From Desmodesmus armatus (taxonomy: Eukaryota > Chlorophyta > Chlorophyceae > Sphaeropleales > Scenedesmaceae): DNA of 64,000 nt. Position 1 is the first letter of the stretch, and each line of letters begins with the position of its first letter. The notes beneath the pieces are model-generated. The model saw only the letters and a list, made by a program, of their open reading frames with translations. It had not been told where the DNA came from and ran no database searches. The stretch is taken from the NCBI GenBank assembly GCA_007449985.2, contig VIIQ02000001.1:310001-374000 (forward strand), written 5' to 3'. Positions 34,150 through 45,975 of this stretch are shown here, in pieces. The translations under genes were made by a program, and so were the position numbers.

Positions 34150-36010
34150 ATGCAGGGAGCTGTGAAGCAGCAGATACGCCGCGCATTTACATCACAGACC
34201 AGCGCGGTCAGGTGCCCTGTGCTCGTCAAGGTAGGAGCAAGCCAGACAGATGCAAGAGGCTAGGGTGATCTGTGTCTGCAACCACCGCCAGCCACTTGCG
34301 ATTGGCATCTGCAAGCATTGTAACCACCAATAAATCTGCTGACTGGAACAATTGGCGGCGAGCAAGCTGCTGCTGGATCCATGTCCACCCTTCAGTCACA
34401 ACTTCTCTGCCCACGCTCTTGTCACCATGACACACTCCTGCAGGCGTCAGCACACCAGCAGCATCATGCTGTGCTGGCAAGCAGCAGCCATGCAGCGCAA
34501 CCAGCATCGCACCAGGCAGCAGCAGCAGCTGAACCCCAGCACAAGCAGCGCCAAGTGTCCTGCAGGGCAGGCCGGCTCCCTACAGTTGCCTTCTTTGGCC
34601 GATCAGACCCAGAGCTGACTGTTGTCAAGCTGCAGGTGATGATTACTAATGGCACTTGGTTGTGGTCGTTTTGGCATTACCTGACTTGGGCTGGCTGAGG
34701 ACTGTGGTTGAGTGTGTGGTGTGCTGGGTAAAGTTGTCTGCGCCTGGGCTCGTGTACTTGTGCCTTGGCAGCCTACCACCAGCCATGTGTGTGCAGCACT
34801 CCTGCCCTTCAGTATTATGGTGATCATCATGTTACACGTTCTCCAGCAGGGTCCCACTAATTTGTCGACCCCCACCACCTCTGTTGAAGCTCATTGCTAC
34901 TTTCCAAGCAAGGGGAAGGGACCCTACCAGTCTCTCCTCCCCAATCCCCGACTCCCACCACCTCTTTCTTTGGCCCGACCTGTCAACATGTGCGAGTGTC
35001 TAATCTCACACCTGCCGCCCTACCTGAGGCGTGTTTTGCTTGAAGTAATATGCCCTGTTGGTCTGCTGCCTTTCTGGTCATTGCATGCCTTACCCCAGGT
35101 CGGCATGTTTGGCGATGTTGAAATCTACCAGCGGCAGTTGGACCGTATTGCCGGCATCCTGGACGGCGATGATGAAGATGCAATGGCCGACCTGGTGCAG
35201 GGTGAGAGACACACACCTCACTCATTATCACACTTGTTTCACAGCCAGAGAGACACACAGCTCACTAATAATTGGTTGCACAGCCAGAAGAGACAAACAT
35301 CTTGCTTATATCACACTAGTTTTACAGGCAATAGTGCTGTTGTGTTGCCGTTGTTGTCAATGGCTTAATTGTTCTGCTAAGGGTACAGCCGCGTGTGACC
35401 ACCTGTTTGATGCAATACTGAGCAACTTGAAAAGTGAGGAACTGCTGTGTCCTTGCTGTCCTGCCCTGCTGCTGCTGTGGTGCTGCCATGGCTGTTGCTC
35501 CATGTGCTGCATGCAGATACGGTGGTCATGATGAACCGCAACTTGGAGTACTGCTCCTATGCATCCACAGCACTGTACGGAACTGACGACTTTGATGAAC
35601 TAGAGCAGCAGTTCAACAAGGTAGGCTGGGCATGAACCCTTATGGCGCTTTTCAGTTATGCGTCACTGTTGGCAACCCGCTACAGGGTGTTTTCAGTGGG
35701 TCAAGTCAATGCAACAGTAAGAGCAGCAACGAATGGAAGACTTTGATGAACTCGAGCAATATTCAACAAGGCAGGCTGGTGTGCACCATATGCGGCAAAG
35801 CTGGCGCATGTTGAATAGCTGCAGGGTGTTATGTTATGAGTGCCTCATAGTCAATGCAACAGTGATAACAGCTGCATTGAGTGACAGAACATGGGGCTTA
35901 CTTGTCCCGCTTGCCCCCACCCCATCACAACACACCAACAATTGAGCTCATGCCAGTTTCATAAGGGAGTCCAGTGCTCGTTGGGCTTGTGATATGTCCT
36001 GCTTGTTGCA

Positions 36011-36049
<39 letters not shown>

Positions 36050-37263
36050 CCTGTCTGAAGGAGCGCTCAAAGTTCAAGCAGGAGACATTCAGCAATGTGG
36101 GCGGCAGACTCAGCACAGCTAGCCTTCGGGAGAGTGGTGCAGGTGGGTCATGCCGGGTGTCCTGTGCAACGGGCGGGTTGCTTCGTGGCAGGGGCACAAA
36201 TAGTCTATGACATATGCCCTGCTGGCCTTGTCCTGGCTTTGTGTTGGTGCTTTGACTTTGGCTCCAGGCTTGGGCGGTTTGGAGTGCAGTTGGGTGGGTC
36301 GCATGTGTCTTTGTGTTGAGTGGTACCCTCCTGTTGCCAATGTAACTGCCATTCAGCCCCCACAAATTGTCAGTAGGACTGTAGCAAATTAGTGGAGGTG
36401 CCGTTTGGAGAAAGCGTAACACCCACAGCTATTCTACCTGGCCCACTCAATACCAGCTGGCCACTGTGTTATGCACTGCCTCATCATTTGAGAACGGCGC
36501 AATGCTGTGGAAGACATTCACGCCCATCCGTCCTTGTGCCATGCGTGTTGTGCCAGCCAAGTTACGCCTTGTTTGTTCCATGCCATGCTGTGCTGCCGCA
36601 GATGTTGGGCTTGACAAGTGGCTGTGTGTGACCCTCATACTGGCTGCTGAGGCGACAGTCAAACTGCCGAAGATCAGGTCACTGGCGGTAAGCAGCTTGA
36701 TCTCATGGCATGCATGCATGAGTGCACGCTTTGACAGTGATGCAGTGGGGAGTTATGTGAGCAGACCCCACCTTTGGGTGACGGTGTCGGGGAGGGTGGG
36801 TGGCTGGGCGCAGAGATTCATTTCTGCATTCTAGTGACAGTTACAGCAACACGCAAGGGAGCCAGGGGCTCTACCAAAGCTTTCTAGACAGCCTAAATTA
36901 GGTCGGCAGTGTAGACATGTGTCCGCATCCCCTGGCAACTCGCAACAGACATGCGGCAGGTGCATGCCCTTCCTGCCATGCCTTGCATGATCAGCAGTGC
37001 ACCCACTGCACAGCTGCTGCCATCACTGCTAGATGCCGTCTGTTCTGAAGCTCCTGCTCCTACTCCTGCGCTGATTAGGTTGTTCCTGCCCTGCTGCTTG
37101 CCTCTGCTGCTGACAGGACCTGAAGGAGTCTCTTGCTGAGCTGGGTAGCCTCAGCCCGGACCTTATCGTTGCAGTGGAGCTCCTGTGGACGCCGCAGGAG
37201 CGGGGAGACTCATACAGCAAGGACGAGTTGCTGATTGACTACCCCGGCCTCATGAACCTTTGA
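34150..37263 (+). CDS. DUF1517-family plastid protein
   Basis: Seven exons agree in phase: 34150-34230, 34444-34635, 35099-35201, 35517-35620, 36049-36142, 36602-36687 and 37117-37263, giving 268 residues. The first 27 residues form a basic presequence (MQGAVKQQIRRAFTSQTSAV). A His/Gln/Ala-rich linker follows. The domain runs from LTVVKLQVGMFGDVEIYQRQ through MMNRNLEYCSYASTALYG, DKWLCVTLILAAEATVKLP and the C-terminal VELLWTPQERGDSYSKDELL. These match the order of conserved blocks in plant and cyanobacterial DUF1517 proteins, whose function is not established. The domain is usually preceded by membrane segments; none is seen in this model, so an exon could be missing before 34444. Confidence 0.8.
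35588..35790 (+). repeat. Intronic copy of the end of DUF1517 exon 4
   Basis: Exon 4 ends GACTTTGATGAACTAGAGCA...AACAAG before a GTAGGCTGG donor (35588-35629). A second copy starts at 35739, 151 bases later. It has GACTTTGATGAACTCGAGCA and a donor mutated from GT to GC (GCAGGCTGG). Sequence after both copies is also alike (both contain GTCAATGCAACAGT). Confidence 0.75.
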
Positions 37264-38262
37264 ACCTGTGGTTTTTGGGGGTTTAGGCAGGCCTAGACAG
37301 CACAGCACTGAACCCTGGACGTTGGAGAGTATTGCAGGTAGCAAGCGGGTGTGTGCACTTAAGTTCAGAGCAGCAATGGCACTTATGTGAAAGCTTGGGG
37401 AGTGGTTTTCACAGCATGCACAAGGTTTGCTGGTGATAGCTTCCTGGCTTTAGCTACTGAGCATTGAGCTATCTGAGGCAGAAAGACGGTGTGCTGTTGG
37501 TATCAGGCAAGATGTTGTTGCTGCCTTCAGCTGCCAGGTGTTGTAGGCAGCCGCATTGCTAATGAGCAGACTTGTGCGCTGGCGGGCAGATTACTTTACC
37601 ACTAGTTGTGCTGTGTTGTGCTTGCTTTGTGTAAGGCTTGTGCGCCCTGTTTTTAAGGCGAGAAGTGCATCAGGCCGCACTGCTTGTTCCTGTGGTTGAA
37701 AAGCGGTGTGCTGCAGCATCCACACGCCATCACTCACTGCACACTCACATGTGGTGGAGGCCGCCAGCTGGGGGCCTCCAGCACGTCTGTGCTGCTGGTG
37801 ATTGAGTTGAGCCGAGGGGCAGGGCAGAGAGTTGGTAATGAACATTCTGGATGGAGGCGAGGAGGCATGTGTTGGACAGTATGGTACTGCCGATCGTTGG
37901 CAGTGGTTGTGGGGTTGTGCTGATGTGCAGCTGTTGCCAAGCAATTCAGCACGTACTGCCACAGTGGGCATCAACAGATCAGATAACGTCATGTACGTGA
38001 CAGAGCTGAGATGTTGTGCATCTGTCCAGATTTCAAATTGCAGGATGTTGCCAACCGCAACCACTATTCACCCTGCACCCATCATCACCAGGATGCCCAG
38101 TACCGCTTTGAAATACAGACCGAGCCCCTGTCCAGATATGCACCTGGGCCTTTTCGTCAGAGACTGCCCCTGGTTGCCCCTTGCCCCCTTTTACAGCTGA
38201 TCTGGCCAAGTCGACTTCTGGCCAAGTTCTTCCACCACCCGCTCTTCACGAGATTTCGAAAC
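37264..38262. other. Intergenic region between DUF1517 and LRR genes
   Basis: One kilobase with no recognised gene. The LRR reading frame is open upstream to 38011, so its start could be earlier than 38263, but the upstream part lacks protein-like character. Confidence 0.5.
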
Positions 38263-40232
38263 ATGTCTTCCGCAGACGTTGCGTATTGCACAGCATGTCT
38301 CGTCGATGTGCTGCAGCTGGTCATCCAGCACAGCAACATCAGCAAGCGGTTGGGCTCGGTGTGCTCTCTGCTGTCCACATCCCAGCAGACTGCCCAGATT
38401 GTTGTCCAGAACTGCGTTGGAAAGCTTCACCTGAGGGCTTGGAACCCTGCTCAAATGGCCTGGTTTGGGAAGCACTGGCGCCTTGTACACTCGCTGCGCA
38501 CAGATGCCGAGTTGCGGGGTGCTGCAATGCTTGAGGCTATTGATCAGGGACTGGCAGATGCTGCTGCTAGGTGAGCATCAGTTTTATGTAAAGCCAACCT
38601 GCATGCAACCTGGTTTTGTGACTGCGGCACTATGGTTTACCTAGCACAGTAGACAGCTGCAGCGGTCCGTCAACCAGCTTGCATGAGGCTGTTCCTTCAT
38701 GCGCCTGTTTGTGCGCCCCCGGACGATTTAAGTCTTGTGGGTTTGATAAGGAGCAAATCAGCATGCTCAGCACGCTGTGTGACTGGCTGCTGTGGTGCTG
38801 GTGCAGGTGCAGGGAAGCTGTGGCAGGGGCGCAGGAGGGCGCTGCCATTTCGCAGCTGCAGTCGATCCAGGGGGTTGCCTCCTCACTCACTGTGCTGGAC
38901 CACCTTCAAACCTTCACCACGCTGACGTCCCTGCGCTTGGACGGCAGGCAAAGCATGACCCAGGGGGACAAGGCAAGGGCGTGCACAGCGCTAAAGGGCA
39001 TGACCAGCCTTCGCTGCCTGGCAATCAACGCACTAACAAATGACCTGCTGCCAGGCACAAGCAGCCTTACCAATCTGACAAGCCTGACTGCCTGGTCTCT
39101 GACACCTCGTGAGGGAGTGCCTAACTTGCGGCACCTGCCACCACAGCTGGAGGAACTTACAATGTCCCTTTTTCTGGACTTGGGTGAACTCCAGCCTCCC
39201 ATTGACCTCAGTCACGTCACTGGACTGACACGGTTGACGGCTGTCACCCGCTCAGCCCGTGATGGCTGGGTGGTTGGGCATCACGCCAGGTTGTTTGGTG
39301 GGCCAAACGACCAGCTGCCACTCAACTGCCGCCACTTGTCAGTCGCAGACGTGGTGTCAGCACAGCCGCTGCTTGAGCTGAAGCACCTAGAGCGGCTGGA
39401 GCTTCAGGACTGCTGTTTGAGCGTCAATATTGTGCAAGAAGCGCTGCAGCAGCTAAGCAGCCTCAGCTCTTTGTCCAACCTTCAGCTCAATGTTGCGGCT
39501 GTGGAGGTGGACGAACCTACTGCAGATGTGTTGCAGGCCCTGCCCTACCTGCGGGGCCTGCGGTTGTGGTACAGTGGTGTGGAGGCTGAGGACAGTTTTG
39601 AAGTCGATGCCGCTGTACTGCGGAAGCTGTCGAAGCTAACAGCCTTGAAAAGGTTGAGCATGAGCAATCTAGCGCTGCCGGACAGCAGCGATTGCAGGAT
39701 CCCTGACGCTGTACGTAGCATGCGAGGGCTGCAGAGCGTGTGTCTTTGTGGGTGTTTGGTCCCAGAGTTGGCGAGTGTGGTGGGCGCGATGGCAGGGTTG
39801 CCAGGGCTGCGGTGTGTGAGCTTGGCTGACATGCCCATGTGGGATGAGGCAGCATCAGCAGCGCTTGCAGCAGCCACACAGTTGACGGGGCTTATGTTTG
39901 TCAGTGGGCGAAACATGTCCATGGAGTTTGATTCACTAGTGGGGCAGGTGCACAAGCTGAGTGGGCTGCGTAGGCTTTGGATGCATTCTCCAGGCTTGGA
40001 TCGCTTTGATGTTGATGCAGCTGCTGCCAGCTTGACTGGGCTTACTGAGCTTTGTCTGAGGGATCATAATGATTGTGACCCACACATGTTGGGACCCAAG
40101 TTTCCTCGTGCTACTTTGGGGCTTATCATGCCTGGATGTGCCCTGGATCTGTGGGGGATCGACCCATCAAACACAGCTGCATTTCGTGTGAGTTGGTGGT
40201 CGCCTGCTAAGGATGAATGGGAACGGGAATGA
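38263..40232 (+). CDS. Leucine-rich-repeat protein
   Basis: Two exons agree in phase, 38263-38570 and 38807-40232, giving 577 residues. The first 100 residues (MSSADVAYCTACLVDVLQLV...) are an unrecognised helical, Leu-rich domain in the place where an F-box or similar adaptor often sits. The rest has about 14 LRRs of the LxxLxxLxL type, for example LTSLRLDG, LTNLTSLTAWSL, LKHLERLELQDCCLS, LPYLRGLRLW, LTALKRLSMSNLAL and LSGLRRLWMHSPGL. No signal peptide or membrane segment is seen, so a cytosolic protein-interaction role is likely. Such LRR proteins are numerous in these algae and no specific partner can be named. Confidence 0.8.
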
Positions 40233-40888
40233 GTGAGACCTTTGTGTGAGTGTCAGCTGCGGTGCGCAGTGCGTATGCATGCTGCGCAGCGTCACTTGTC
40301 CATGTGTGTTGTGCTGCCTGCTTCCTCTTGAAGCATACTGGTGTGTAGCGCAGGAAGATGGGGTATGCACAGGCGCCTTGGGCTTCACTGAAGCGGCTGG
40401 CAGCAGCTGCATGACTGCCGTACTTGCATCTGCTGCCCATCGGCTGGGGGGCAGCACCTGTGGTTGTGTTGTTAGACTGCTGGAGCATGACTTGGCAACG
40501 CGCTTGTGGCTTGGTGGTGTTGTGTTATGGTCCGATAACAACACATGCAGCGCAGCGAGCTTGATGTGATCTTGGGGGAGCGAACTTCTCAGTAGAGCTG
40601 CCTTGTTGCTGAAGTGGTGGTCGCCTGCTGAGGGTGACTGGAACAGTGATTGATGGAGACCTTAGTGTGAGTGTCAGCGTGCATATGTCGGCGACTTCAC
40701 TTCCCATGTGGCATGCAGTGTGCCATCAGTAGAAGTAGGTGTGCTGCAAGCAGAGCATCATTTTGTGGATAGTACAGGCAAGTGCAGGTATGCCAGTGGT
40801 TGGCCAGGGTAGTTCTGAGAAACTTAGCAACATGTCAAGGTCAATGTATGCATGTGGAGGCTTGCTTGGTTCAGCCGCTGGTAGACCG
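40233..40888. other. Intergenic, with a diverged copy of the LRR gene tail
   Basis: The last codons and early 3' UTR of the LRR gene (about 40191-40257, GGTGGTCGCCTGCTAAGGAT) recur about 420 bases downstream at 40614-40682 (GGTGGTCGCCTGCTGAGGGT). Both are followed by GAGACCTT and GTGTGAGTGTCAGC. This is a short tandem duplication. Nothing else was recognised. Confidence 0.6.
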
Positions 40889-41077
40889 GCTGTCATACCC
40901 GATTGGGTCATGCACCCGATTAGGGTTGCACTGCTGTGCAACATCAGTTGAGGTGTGTTGGAGAGCAATTCCGAGGGCTTGTGGTGCCCTAAGACAGGTT
41001 GTCACTCAGAGCGCCAGGTGGCACTTGCAGTGCCTGTTATGTCTGTTGAGATTATGCACTCACAGCATAAGGCTGCG

Positions 41078-41100
41078 CGCGTGCCGGTGCACGGCACGCG
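41078..41100. repeat. Perfect 9-base inverted repeat in module A
   Basis: CGCGTGCCG and CGGCACGCG flank a five-base loop (GTGCA). The same hairpin is kept in all four A modules (the other copies end at about 42553, 43084 and 44537). It may be a cruciform or a protein-binding palindrome. No known site is recognised. Confidence 0.8.
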
Positions 41101-41693
41101 TTGAATCACACACACTCAAAGGATCAGGAGTATCAGGCTGAGGCCGCCAGCCAAGGGCTGAGCGGCCCAGAGCAGTCGAGATGTAATCCATTCATCCAAT
41201 CCGGGCACAGGCCCATGTGTGCTTCCATTCTCCGAATGATACGCGTCCAGATCTCAGTTTGCAGGCACGAAAGGTTACCAAGCAGTTGGAGAGCCAGCTG
41301 TGCGGTGTTCCCCTGGCTGCGGGGGTAGTAGCAACAGGGATCGGCAGCCACATTCAACGCGTCAAGCCCGTAGTGCCTTGCAGCTGGGTTTCTGCAGCAG
41401 GATAGTATCGAAGTTATTGGCTTTGTTTCATCGTCCATGCAGTCGTGTGCAGTGCCACAGCAGTCACCCAAGCAAGCAGTTTTGGACCAGGAGCAGCAGC
41501 AGCAATAGTCCCACAGCAGGGAGCTCGCATGGAGGCAGCAGAGGACCTGCAGCGTTGTCAAAGCGTCCGACAACGTGCTACATGACCGAACTGGAGGAGT
41601 GATCTCAGAGCCAGAGCGAAGAGCGCCAGAGCCGGACACCACAGCAGAGGCTTGTCAGCAGCAGTGCCCGTCCTCCATGTGCTACATTAGAGT

Positions 41694-42098
41694 GTGGCGA
41701 ATCCAGCAGGGGTGCAAAATGCAGCAGGGAAGCACCTGTGGACACAGCGTCCCCCTTGTGTTAGTGATGGGCAAGAGCGCAGCCAGATTGTGGGAAAGCA
41801 AGCCCCACCAAGGCCAGGCGTGCCCATGCATAGCCGCAGCAGTAGTAGTGGTGATGTGCCAAGCAAAAGCACACACCATAGAGCAGAGTGGTTCCATTGT
41901 GTTAGTGATGGGCAAGAGCGCAGCCAGATTGTGGGAAAGCAAGCCCCACCAAGGCTAGGCGTGCCCATGCTTAGCCGCAGCAGCAGCAGCGGTGGCGTGC
42001 CAAGCAAAGGCACACACGATGGAACAGTCATTGGGCAGGTTGTGCAGCACCTGAGTGCTGAAAGTGTCAGCAGTAGTGACTTGTGGTGGTGCACGTGA
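41694..42098 (+). repeat. In-frame 47-codon tandem repeat within module B
   Basis: A 141-base unit starting TGTTAGTGATGGGCAAGAGC is repeated at 41759 and 41900. Because 141 is a multiple of three, a 134-codon plus-strand frame stays open through both, each giving CVSDGQERSQIVGKQAPPR. The same occurs in the second B (43744-44038). Whether it is translated is unknown; there is no clear start context or homologue. Confidence 0.45.
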
Positions 42099-44788
42099 TG
42101 CATGTGACCTTGGCAAAGTGCAAGGGGGGTGATGGACGGTACCCCCAGTTGGTGTGTTGCGTTTGTGCATCCTATGCTTCAGTTGTGGCATCCCACTCTA
42201 TGTGTGACCTGTGAGAAGCAAACTCCTCACACATGCTCAGCCTTGCTTTGCCTGTGTGTTGCGTTTGGGGGGGTGTGGACAGGTCACTGTCACCCTCACA
42301 CGCTCAGCGCTAATCTGGCATATCGCTCATCTTGCACGACAGCTGTCATACCCGATTGGGTCATGCACCCGATTAGGGTTGCACTGCTGTGCAACATCAG
42401 TTGAGGTGTGTTGGAGAGCAATTCCGAGGGCTTGTGGTGCCCTAAGACAGGTTGTCACTCAGAGCGCCAGGTGGCACTTGCAGTGCCTGTTATGTCTGTT
42501 GAGATTATGCACTCACAGCATAAGGCTGCGCGCGTGCCGGTGCACGGCACGCGTTGAATCACACACACTCAAAGGATCAGGAGTATCAGGCTGAGGCCGC
42601 CAGCCAAGGGCTGAGCGGCCCAGAGCAGTCGAGATGTAATCCATTCATCCAATCCGGGCACAGGCCCATGTGTGCTTCCATTCTCCGAATGATACGCGTC
42701 CAGATCTCAGTTTGCAGGCACGAAAGGTTACCAAGCAGTTGGAGAGCCAGCTGTGCGGTGTTCCCCTGGCTGCGGGGGTAGTAGCAACAGGGATCGGCAG
42801 CCACTGTGGACAGGTCACTGTCACCCTCACACGCTCAGCGCTTATCTGGCATATCGCTCATCTTGCACGACAGCTGTCATACCCGATTGGGTCATGCACC
42901 CGATTAGGGTTGCACTGCTGTGCAACATCAGTTGAGGTGTGTTGGAGAGCAATTCCGAGGGCTTGTGGTGCCCTAAGACAGGTTGTCACTCAGAGCGCCA
43001 GGTGGCACTTGCAGTGCCTGTTATGTCTGTTGAGATTATGCACTCACAGCATAAGGCTGCGCGCGTGCCGGTGCACGGCACGCGTTGAATCACACACACT
43101 CAAAGGATCAGGAGTATCAGGCTGAGGCCGCCAGCCAAGGGCTGAGCGGCCCAGAGCAGTCGAGATGTAATCCATTCATCCAATCCGGGCACAGGCCCAT
43201 GTGTGCTTCCATTCTCCGAATGATACGCGTCCAGATCTCAGTTTGCAGGCACGAAAGGTTACCAAGCAGTTGGAGAGCCAGCTGTGCGGTGTTCCCCTGG
43301 CTGCGGGGGATAGTAGCAACAGGGATCGGCAGCCACATTCAACGCGTCAAGCCCGTAGTGCCTTGCAGCTGGGTTTCTGCAGCAGGATAGTATCGAAGTT
43401 ATTGGCTTTGTTTCATCGTCCATGCAGTCGTGTGCAGTGCCACAGCAGTCACCCAAGCAAGCAGTTTTGGACCAGGAGCAGCAGCAGCAATAGTCCCACA
43501 GCAGGGAGCTCGCATGGAGGCAGCAGAGGACCTGCAGCGTTGTCAAAGCGTCCGACAACGTGCTACATGACCGAACTGGAGGAGTGATCTCAGAGCCAGA
43601 GCGAAGAGCGCCAGAGCCGGACACCACAGCAGAGGCTTGTCAGCAGCAGTGCCCGTCCTCCATGTGCTACATTAGAGTGTGGCGAATCCAGCAGGGGTGC
43701 AAAATGCAGCAGGGAAGCACCTGTGGACACAGCGTCCCCCTTGTGTTAGTGATGGGCAAGAGCGCAGCCAGATTGTGGGAAAGCAAGCCCCACCAAGGCC
43801 AGGCGTGCCCATGCATAGCCGCAGCAGTAGTAGTGGTGATGTGCCAAGCAAAAGCACACACCATAGAGCAGAGTGGTTCCATTGTGTTAGTGATGGGCAA
43901 GAGCGCAGCCAGATTGTGGGAAAGCAAGCCCCACCAAGGCTAGGCGTGCCCATGCTTAGCCGCAGCAGCAGCAGCGTGACGTGCCAAGCAAAGGCACACA
44001 CGATGGAACAGTCATTGGGCAGGTTGTGCAGCACCTGAGTGCTGAAAGTGTCAGCAGTAGTGACTTGTGGTGGTGCACGTGATGCATGTGACCTTGGCAA
44101 AGTGCAAGGGGGGTGATGGACGGTACCCCTAGTTGGTGTGTTGCAGTTGTGCATCCTATGATTCAGTTGTGGCATCCCACTTTATGTGTGACCTGTGAGT
44201 AACAAACTCCTCACACATGCTCAGCCTTGCTTTGCCTGTGTGTTGCGTTTGGGGGTGTGTGGACAGGTCACTGTCACCCTCACACGCTCAGCGCTTATCT
44301 GGCATATCGCTCATCTTGCACGACAGCTGTCATACCCGATTGGGTCATGCACCCGATTAGGGTTGCACTGCTGTGCAACATCAGTTGAGGTGTGTTGGAG
44401 AGCAATTCCGAGGGCTTGTGGTGCCCTAAGACAGGTTGTCACTCAGAGCGCCAGGTGGCACTTGCAGTGCCTGTTATGTCTGTTGAGATTATGCACTCAC
44501 AGCATAAGGCTGCGCGCGTGCCGGTGCACGGCACGCGTTGAATCACACACACTCAAAGGATCAGGAGTATCAGGCTGAGGCCGCCAGCCAAGGGCTGAGC
44601 GGCCCAGAGCAGTCGAGATGTAATCCATTCATCCAATCCGGGCACAGGCCCATGTGTGCTTCCATTCTCCGAATGATACGCGTCCAGATCTCAGTTTGCA
44701 GGCACGAAAGGTTACCAAGCAGTTGGAGAGCCAGCTGTGCGGTGTTCCCCTGGCTGCGGGGGTAGTAGCAACAGGGATCGGCAGCCAC

Positions 44789-45975
44789 AGTGGACGACAC
44801 GGCATGCGTGCAGCTGCTACCAGAAGGCTCACGAGGCACCACCTGTTGGTACAGCTGAATTTGGGAGGATTATGCTGGTGTACTGTAGTGTGGATCAGAC
44901 TGGGTCACGCTGCACCTACAGGCTGTAGGCTGTATGCTACCACATGTTGTGAGCAGCTGCAGAACTGAGACGGCATGCGCACTTGCAGGCTGCCTGAATA
45001 ACTCAGCACTTGTTGAGGAAGCCGCTGTAGTTGTAGCTGTGTAGGGTTACGTCGCCTCTACTTCCCAAGGCGACCTGAGCTGAAAGATCATTGCAATTTT
45101 TAGTGGCTGTGCAGGTATGCCTTGGTCCAATGCTGTGGTGCGGATGAAACTGTCAGGCCCTTAGGCAAGGAATGCACCTGGAGCTTTTGTGCATTACTGG
45201 CCCAGGCACTGCTCCTGCCCCCTTTTGAGTCTGTTGCTGATCTGGCAATTTACGGCAGCTGTCACAGTGTGCAAATGGTGGCAGCACTGGGTCGTATACA
45301 ATCGAATGAGTCTTGCCATCACTTGCACACTGTGACAGCTTTTGTCAATGTGCTGACGCAGGTGACGTTTATGGTTGTACATATGGGTTTCAACATGGCA
45401 GTGGTTGAGGGTGCAGCAGGCACTGTTGGTGAATGTACATCTCTCATGACATTTCAGTTGCCTCTACTACTCGGGCACCAGCTTGACAACCTTGGTGCAC
45501 AGCGCTTCTACCACAAACAGCATGGCTGCACCCCCTCCCATGAACCCCCCCCCCCCCACTGGTGATTGCGGTGGTGCCACCACCGGGTGATGGCAGCTGT
45601 GCGTTTGTCTCACAGCGTCAGTCAGTTTGCACCTCCGGGCTGCATAGGAGAAACGGACAACACTGCGTACTGTGCCCCTCCAGAGGACAAGGGAGGCATC
45701 CCCAGGGTCATGCTTGAGTATGTTGCATAATGCCAGCAGTCTGTGAGTGTTTGTCCCCTTGTCAGCCAAAATATAGCAGATAAGGTGGTAGAGTTGCACT
45801 GGAGACAGAGACAGAGGCCCAATCCCCAAAATGCCACAGTGACAGTTGTTCAGGTCAAACCACGAATCAATGTGGAGCACTTGGGTGTATCTTGTCTTTA
45901 CGCAACGCAGCGTTACTCATAACCCAATCGTTCCCACTGTCGCTGTTCAGGCCAGTCCAGGGTGACAGCGTAGCT
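44789..45975. other. Intergenic with an 18-base perfect inverted repeat
   Basis: AGCTGTCACAGTGTGCAA (45257-45274) is followed 48 bases later by its exact reverse complement (45323-45340). The arms extend imperfectly inward (ATGGTGGC against GCCATCAC). This could be a small foldback element or hairpin RNA. A 147-codon frame covers it but looks fortuitous. The right part must include the promoter of the temptin-like gene. Confidence 0.55.

Larger units (their letters stand above)
40889..44788. repeat. Higher-order tandem repeat array A-B-A-b-A-B-A
   Basis: Module A (463 or 464 bases) occurs four times: 40889-41351, 42342-42804, 42873-43336 and 44326-44788. Module B (about 990 bases) occurs twice, 41352-42341 and 43337-44325. 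Between the second and third A only the last 68 bases of B remain (42805-42872). The copies are almost identical, with few substitutions plus one-base indels, so the array is recent. It contains no transposase or reverse transcriptase. On the minus strand A and the adjoining part of B hold an open frame of 169 residues with the sequence NTAQLALQLLGNLSCLQTE, weakly like an armadillo/ataxin-10 repeat. That frame is broken in the third copy by one extra base. Confidence 0.9.

Noticed and set aside
40889..44788. CRISPR-like alternation of repeats and spacers
   Set aside because: Units are 0.46-1 kb, repeats and spacers are both duplicated, and the genome is eukaryotic.
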